Under the pieces are notes generated by a model. That model ran no database searches and was not told the DNA's origin. It worked only from the letters and a program-made list of their open reading frames with translations. Shown one piece after another: positions 8,017 through 9,836 of a DNA stretch of 9,836 nt (positions are counted from its first letter, which is position 1; each line of letters starts with the position of its first letter). Origin of the DNA: Nitrospirota bacterium (GTDB taxonomy: Bacteria > Nitrospirota > Nitrospiria > Nitrospirales > Nitrospiraceae); assembly GCA_016195505.1 (NCBI GenBank), contig JACPZN010000085.1, positions 1-9,836 of the forward strand. The letters are read 5' to 3'. A program made the position numbers and the translations under genes.

Positions 8017-8711
8017 TTACGAGGACACGGTGCTCAAGACTCGGCCAAACCGGCGCTCTCGTTTTTGATACTCCAGAAGCGCCAGCAGGAACTCGCGTCG
8101 GCGAAAATCGGGCCATAACGTCGGCGTAAAACACAATTCCGTATAGGCCAGTTGCCAGAGAAGAAAGTTGCTGATTCTCGTTTCCCCGCTCGTCCGAATG
8201 AGCAGATCCGGATCGGGGAGCGGGTGGGTATACAGGTACTGCTGGATCATGGTTTCGTCAACATGTTCGGGCTGTATCGTCCCAGCGTGGGCGTCATTGA
8301 GCAATGCTCTGACAGCATCGACGATTTCCGCGCGGCCTCCGTAACTCAGCGCGACGGTCAGCACCATCCTATCGAGATGCGCAGTCTCCTTCTCGGCGGT
8401 GCGCACCCAGTGCTGGGCTGTGTGGGGAAGGAGCTCGAGGCTTCCTGTGTTGGGCGCTTCCAGTTTTCCTGTGAAAACGCGTAGATCGTGAGAGCCTGGA
8501 TGCCGAGTTCCAGGCATTGCGTGGTCATTTCTCTGACGGAATTGATTCCTTCGCGGTGTCCAGCGATGCGAGGGAGGCCACGGAGCTCGGCCCAACGTCC
8601 GTTGCCGTCCATAATGACAGCGACATGTTTCGGCAAAAGATCCGGCTCCAACTTGGCTGTCAATTCGCGTTCAGAGAGGTGGTCGAGGCTTGAAGATGGC
8701 GTCTGTGCCAT
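8017..8711 (-). pseudogene. uppS: undecaprenyl diphosphate synthase, broken by an internal deletion and frame change as read
   Basis: UppS condenses eight IPP units onto FPP to make the C55 lipid carrier for peptidoglycan and other surface polymers. The 5' part (ATG at 8711) reads KHVAVIMDGNGRWAELRG, GHREG and YAFSQENWKRPTQE, including the catalytic-Asp motif DGNGRWA. After GAA at 8444-8442 this frame becomes nonsense. Homology resumes in another frame from about 8430 (LPHTAQHWVRTAEKE) and continues through VALSYGGRAEIVDAV, IRTSGETRISNFLLWQ and ELCFTPTLWPDF to TAA at 8019-8017. Only 11 nt separate the two halves, where E. coli UppS has about 34 residues, so about 91 nt are missing. Adding 91 nt to the 695 present gives 786, a multiple of three and a normal UppS length. 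The missing part covers a helix and strand of the fold, so the product would be dead. An AAGGAG lies 15 nt before the ATG. UppS is usually essential, so an assembly or consensus error is more likely than a true pseudogene. Confidence 0.9.
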
Positions 8712-8726
8712 GGAATCTTGATCGTT

Positions 8727-8732
8727 CTCCTT
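8727..8732 (-). promoter_or_regulatory. ribosome binding site of uppS, long spacing
   Basis: AAGGAG on the minus strand is a strong Shine-Dalgarno match but lies 15 nt from the uppS ATG, further than the usual 5-10 nt. No in-frame start codon lies between them. The homology of the encoded N terminus supports the ATG at 8711. Confidence 0.5.
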
Positions 8733-8762
8733 ATCTTAGAACGTTTGGAGGGAGGCGATCAA

Positions 8763-8791
8763 AGTCTACTGTCAGGGGTAGGGAATGTCAA
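8763..8791 (-). promoter_or_regulatory. sigma70-like promoter of the uppS-cdsA-dxr-rseP-proS cluster
   Basis: The minus strand carries a perfect TTGACA -35 box (8791-8786), a 17-bp spacer and TAGACT (8768-8763) as -10. Transcription would start near 8756, leaving a leader of about 45 nt that includes the AAGGAG. Spacing and the -35 box are ideal, so this is the strongest promoter candidate in the window. Its placement in the divergent gap fits a single promoter driving the five-gene cluster. Confidence 0.65.
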
Positions 8792-8817
8792 ACGATTACT
8801 GGGAAAATACTTAATAA

Positions 8818-8849
8818 AGCCGCAAGTTGGGAATCATCACATTGCGGCT
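8818..8849. repeat. perfect 8-bp inverted repeat overlapping the tldD -35 region
   Basis: AGCCGCAA (8818-8825) and TTGCGGCT (8842-8849) are exact inverted copies with a 16-nt centre. The right arm contains the candidate -35 box TTGCGG of the tldD promoter. It lies 27 nt upstream of the -35 box of the divergent uppS promoter. Such placement suits an operator, but no regulator can be named from sequence. Confidence 0.5.
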
Positions 8850-8871
8850 GCGGAAACGAATGGGCTATACT
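8842..8871 (+). promoter_or_regulatory. candidate promoter of tldD
   Basis: TTGCGG (8842-8847), an 18-bp spacer and TATACT (8866-8871) form a sigma70-like promoter with a strong -10 box and a moderate -35 box. Transcription would begin near 8878 and give a leader of about 32 nt before the ATG at 8910. It is arranged back to back with the uppS promoter. Confidence 0.5.
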
Positions 8872-8892
8872 TCGCACTCGCTCGACGTTAGC

Positions 8893-8900
8893 AGAGAGGA
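8893..8900 (+). promoter_or_regulatory. ribosome binding site of tldD
   Basis: AGAGAGGA lies 9 nt before the ATG at 8910, a good Shine-Dalgarno match and spacing. This identifies ATG 8910 as the intended tldD start even though the frame opened there closes after 12 codons. Confidence 0.6.
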
Positions 8901-8909
8901 ATCATCACG

Positions 8910-9836
8910 ATGGCGGACCCAGTGGTTTTGCGTACTCGGACGAGCTGACGAAGAAAGATTTGGAAATCGCGGCGGATACAGCGCGGTATATCGCCAATTC
9001 TCCCAAGGGAGATCGCGCAATTCCGGTTCCCGCACAACGACGACCGACGAGAGATCTCTATTCAATCGAACGGGCCAAGGCTGAGGTGGCCACAGCCGAC
9101 CGAGTGGCGCTTTTGAATGAAATCGATGCCGAAGCCAGGCGGTACGATCCCCGCATCAAGAATGTGATGGCTTCCTTCAATACGGAATATAAAGTTGTGT
9201 TGGTCGCGACATCGGACGGTACCTTGATTGGTGATATCCAACCACTTTCTCGTCTGCAAATCACCTGCATTGCCGAAGACAACGGCAATCGCCAAGTCGG
9301 AAGTTTCGGCGGAGGCGGGCGTGTCGCATTTGTGTATTACCGCGAACAGAACCGCCATTTGGTCTATGCGCGGGAAGCTGCGCGTGAGGCGATATTGAAT
9401 CTCTCGGCCATCGATGCTCCAGCCGGCGTGATGCCGGTGGTGTTGGCTGGTGGATGGCCGGGCATCCTGTTGCACGAAGCGATCGGTCACGGACTTGAGG
9501 CGGACTTTAACCGCAAAAAAACGTCCGCCTTTTCCAATTTAATCGGGAAACGCGTGGCGTCAGATGTCTGCACCATCGTGGACGACGGTACGTTGCCGTT
9601 CAGGCGCGGGTCGTTGAACATGGACGATGAAGGGACGCCCACCAACTGTACCAGGCTGATCGAAAAAGGCATTCTCCGCGGCTACATCACCGACAAGCTC
9701 AACGCGCGTCTGATGGGCATTCCCCTGACAGGCAACGGCAGGCGCGAGAGTTACCAAAGTGTGGTTCTTCCTCGGATGACGAACACGTTCATGTTGGCCG
9801 GCGAATCGGATCCCCGAGACATTATCCGTTCGGTTA
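8910..9836 (+). pseudogene. tldD: TldD metalloprotease, partial at the right edge and broken near its start as read
   Basis: TldD forms a zinc-dependent protease with TldE/PmbA, known for maturing microcin B17 and degrading unfolded peptides in the cytoplasm. A frame open from before 8912 to the edge encodes a TldD body: SGFAYSDELTKKDLEIAADTA, then FNTEYKVVLVATSDGTL, GSFGGGGRVAF, APAGVMPVVLAGGWPGILLHEAIGHGLEADFN with the HExxxH zinc motif, VDDGTLPFRRGS, DDEGTP, KLNARLMG, GNGRRESYQ and PRMTNTFML. The C-terminal part with the remaining zinc ligand lies beyond the window. The start does not fit. ATG 8910, with a good ribosome binding site, reads MADPVVLRTRTS and then stops. The TldD frame joins at about 8918-8921 at SGFAY, which in E. 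coli TldD is near residue 76. About 70 N-terminal residues (some 210 nt) are missing, with a frame change. There is no alternative start codon in the correct frame upstream of SGFAY. An assembly error is the likeliest cause. The gene is divergent from uppS. Confidence 0.88.

Larger units (their letters stand above)
8830..8916. repeat. short imperfect direct repeat of the tldD start region
   Basis: GGAATCATCAC occurs at 8830-8840 and again at 8898-8908, 68 bp apart. The match continues past this core as ATTGCGG (8841-8847) versus GATGGCGG (8909-8916), with one inserted base and one mismatch. The second copy is the ribosome binding site/start codon region of tldD. The first lies in the centre and right arm of the inverted repeat at 8818-8849. 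Confidence 0.6.

Noticed and set aside
8380..8460. Programmed ribosomal frameshift in uppS
   Set aside because: There is no slippery heptamer at the junction, and a frameshift alone would not restore the roughly 30 missing residues.
8827..9084. Plus-strand open frame of 85 codons across the tldD start
   Set aside because: It runs in a different frame from the TldD body and has no domain or Shine-Dalgarno support.
9062..9490. Minus-strand open frame of 142 codons opposite tldD
   Set aside because: It is antisense to sequence with clear TldD motifs, including HEAIGH.
1..9836. CRISPR array, tRNA/rRNA gene, insertion sequence or prophage content
   Set aside because: I saw no regularly spaced repeats, no tRNA-like folds, no transposase motifs and no terminal inverted repeats. 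The genes are ordinary chromosomal housekeeping genes.

Overview
This window reads as a chromosomal housekeeping region of a GC-rich Gram-negative bacterium, most probably a member of Nitrospirota (a Nitrospira-like organism). That placement is an inference from the overall character of the proteins and the gene order; no marker RNA is present to confirm it. Nothing points to a mobile element, CRISPR array, phage or tRNA/rRNA gene.

Layout. From the left edge on the minus strand come the 5' end of a small lipoprotein gene (1-119) and a 772-residue PilB/GspE-type secretion ATPase with an N-terminal GAF domain (210-2528). A 212-bp spacer follows (2529-2740). Then comes a compact minus-strand cluster, transcribed right to left: uppS (8711-8017), cdsA (about 8011-7124), dxr (7111-5951), rseP (5881-4487) and proS (4480-2741). 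A 198-bp divergent intergenic region (8712-8909) separates this cluster from a plus-strand tldD gene that runs off the right edge.

How the genes fit together. The cluster is the widely conserved envelope/isoprenoid block. Dxr makes MEP for isoprenoid synthesis. UppS builds the C55 undecaprenyl carrier from IPP and FPP. CdsA makes CDP-diacylglycerol for phospholipids. RseP is the intramembrane site-2 protease of envelope stress signalling. ProS charges tRNA-Pro. A good sigma70-like promoter (TTGACA, 17 bp, TAGACT) lies upstream of uppS. A second candidate promoter overlapped by a perfect 8-bp inverted repeat lies between dxr and rseP.

What stands out. Two genes near the right end are broken as read. 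uppS lacks about 90 nt in its middle and changes frame. tldD has a proper start and ribosome binding site, but after four codons the sequence jumps by about 70 residues' worth into a different frame. The lesions lie about 480 bp apart in otherwise well-conserved genes, so a local assembly or consensus error is the leading explanation. Real deletions would be remarkable, since UppS is normally essential. Dxr also has a conserved GGPF motif replaced by GGAL, in a way that looks like a compensated pair of indels. I see no convincing undescribed multi-gene system; the regulatory inverted repeats and the GAF-ATPase fusion are the remaining points of interest.
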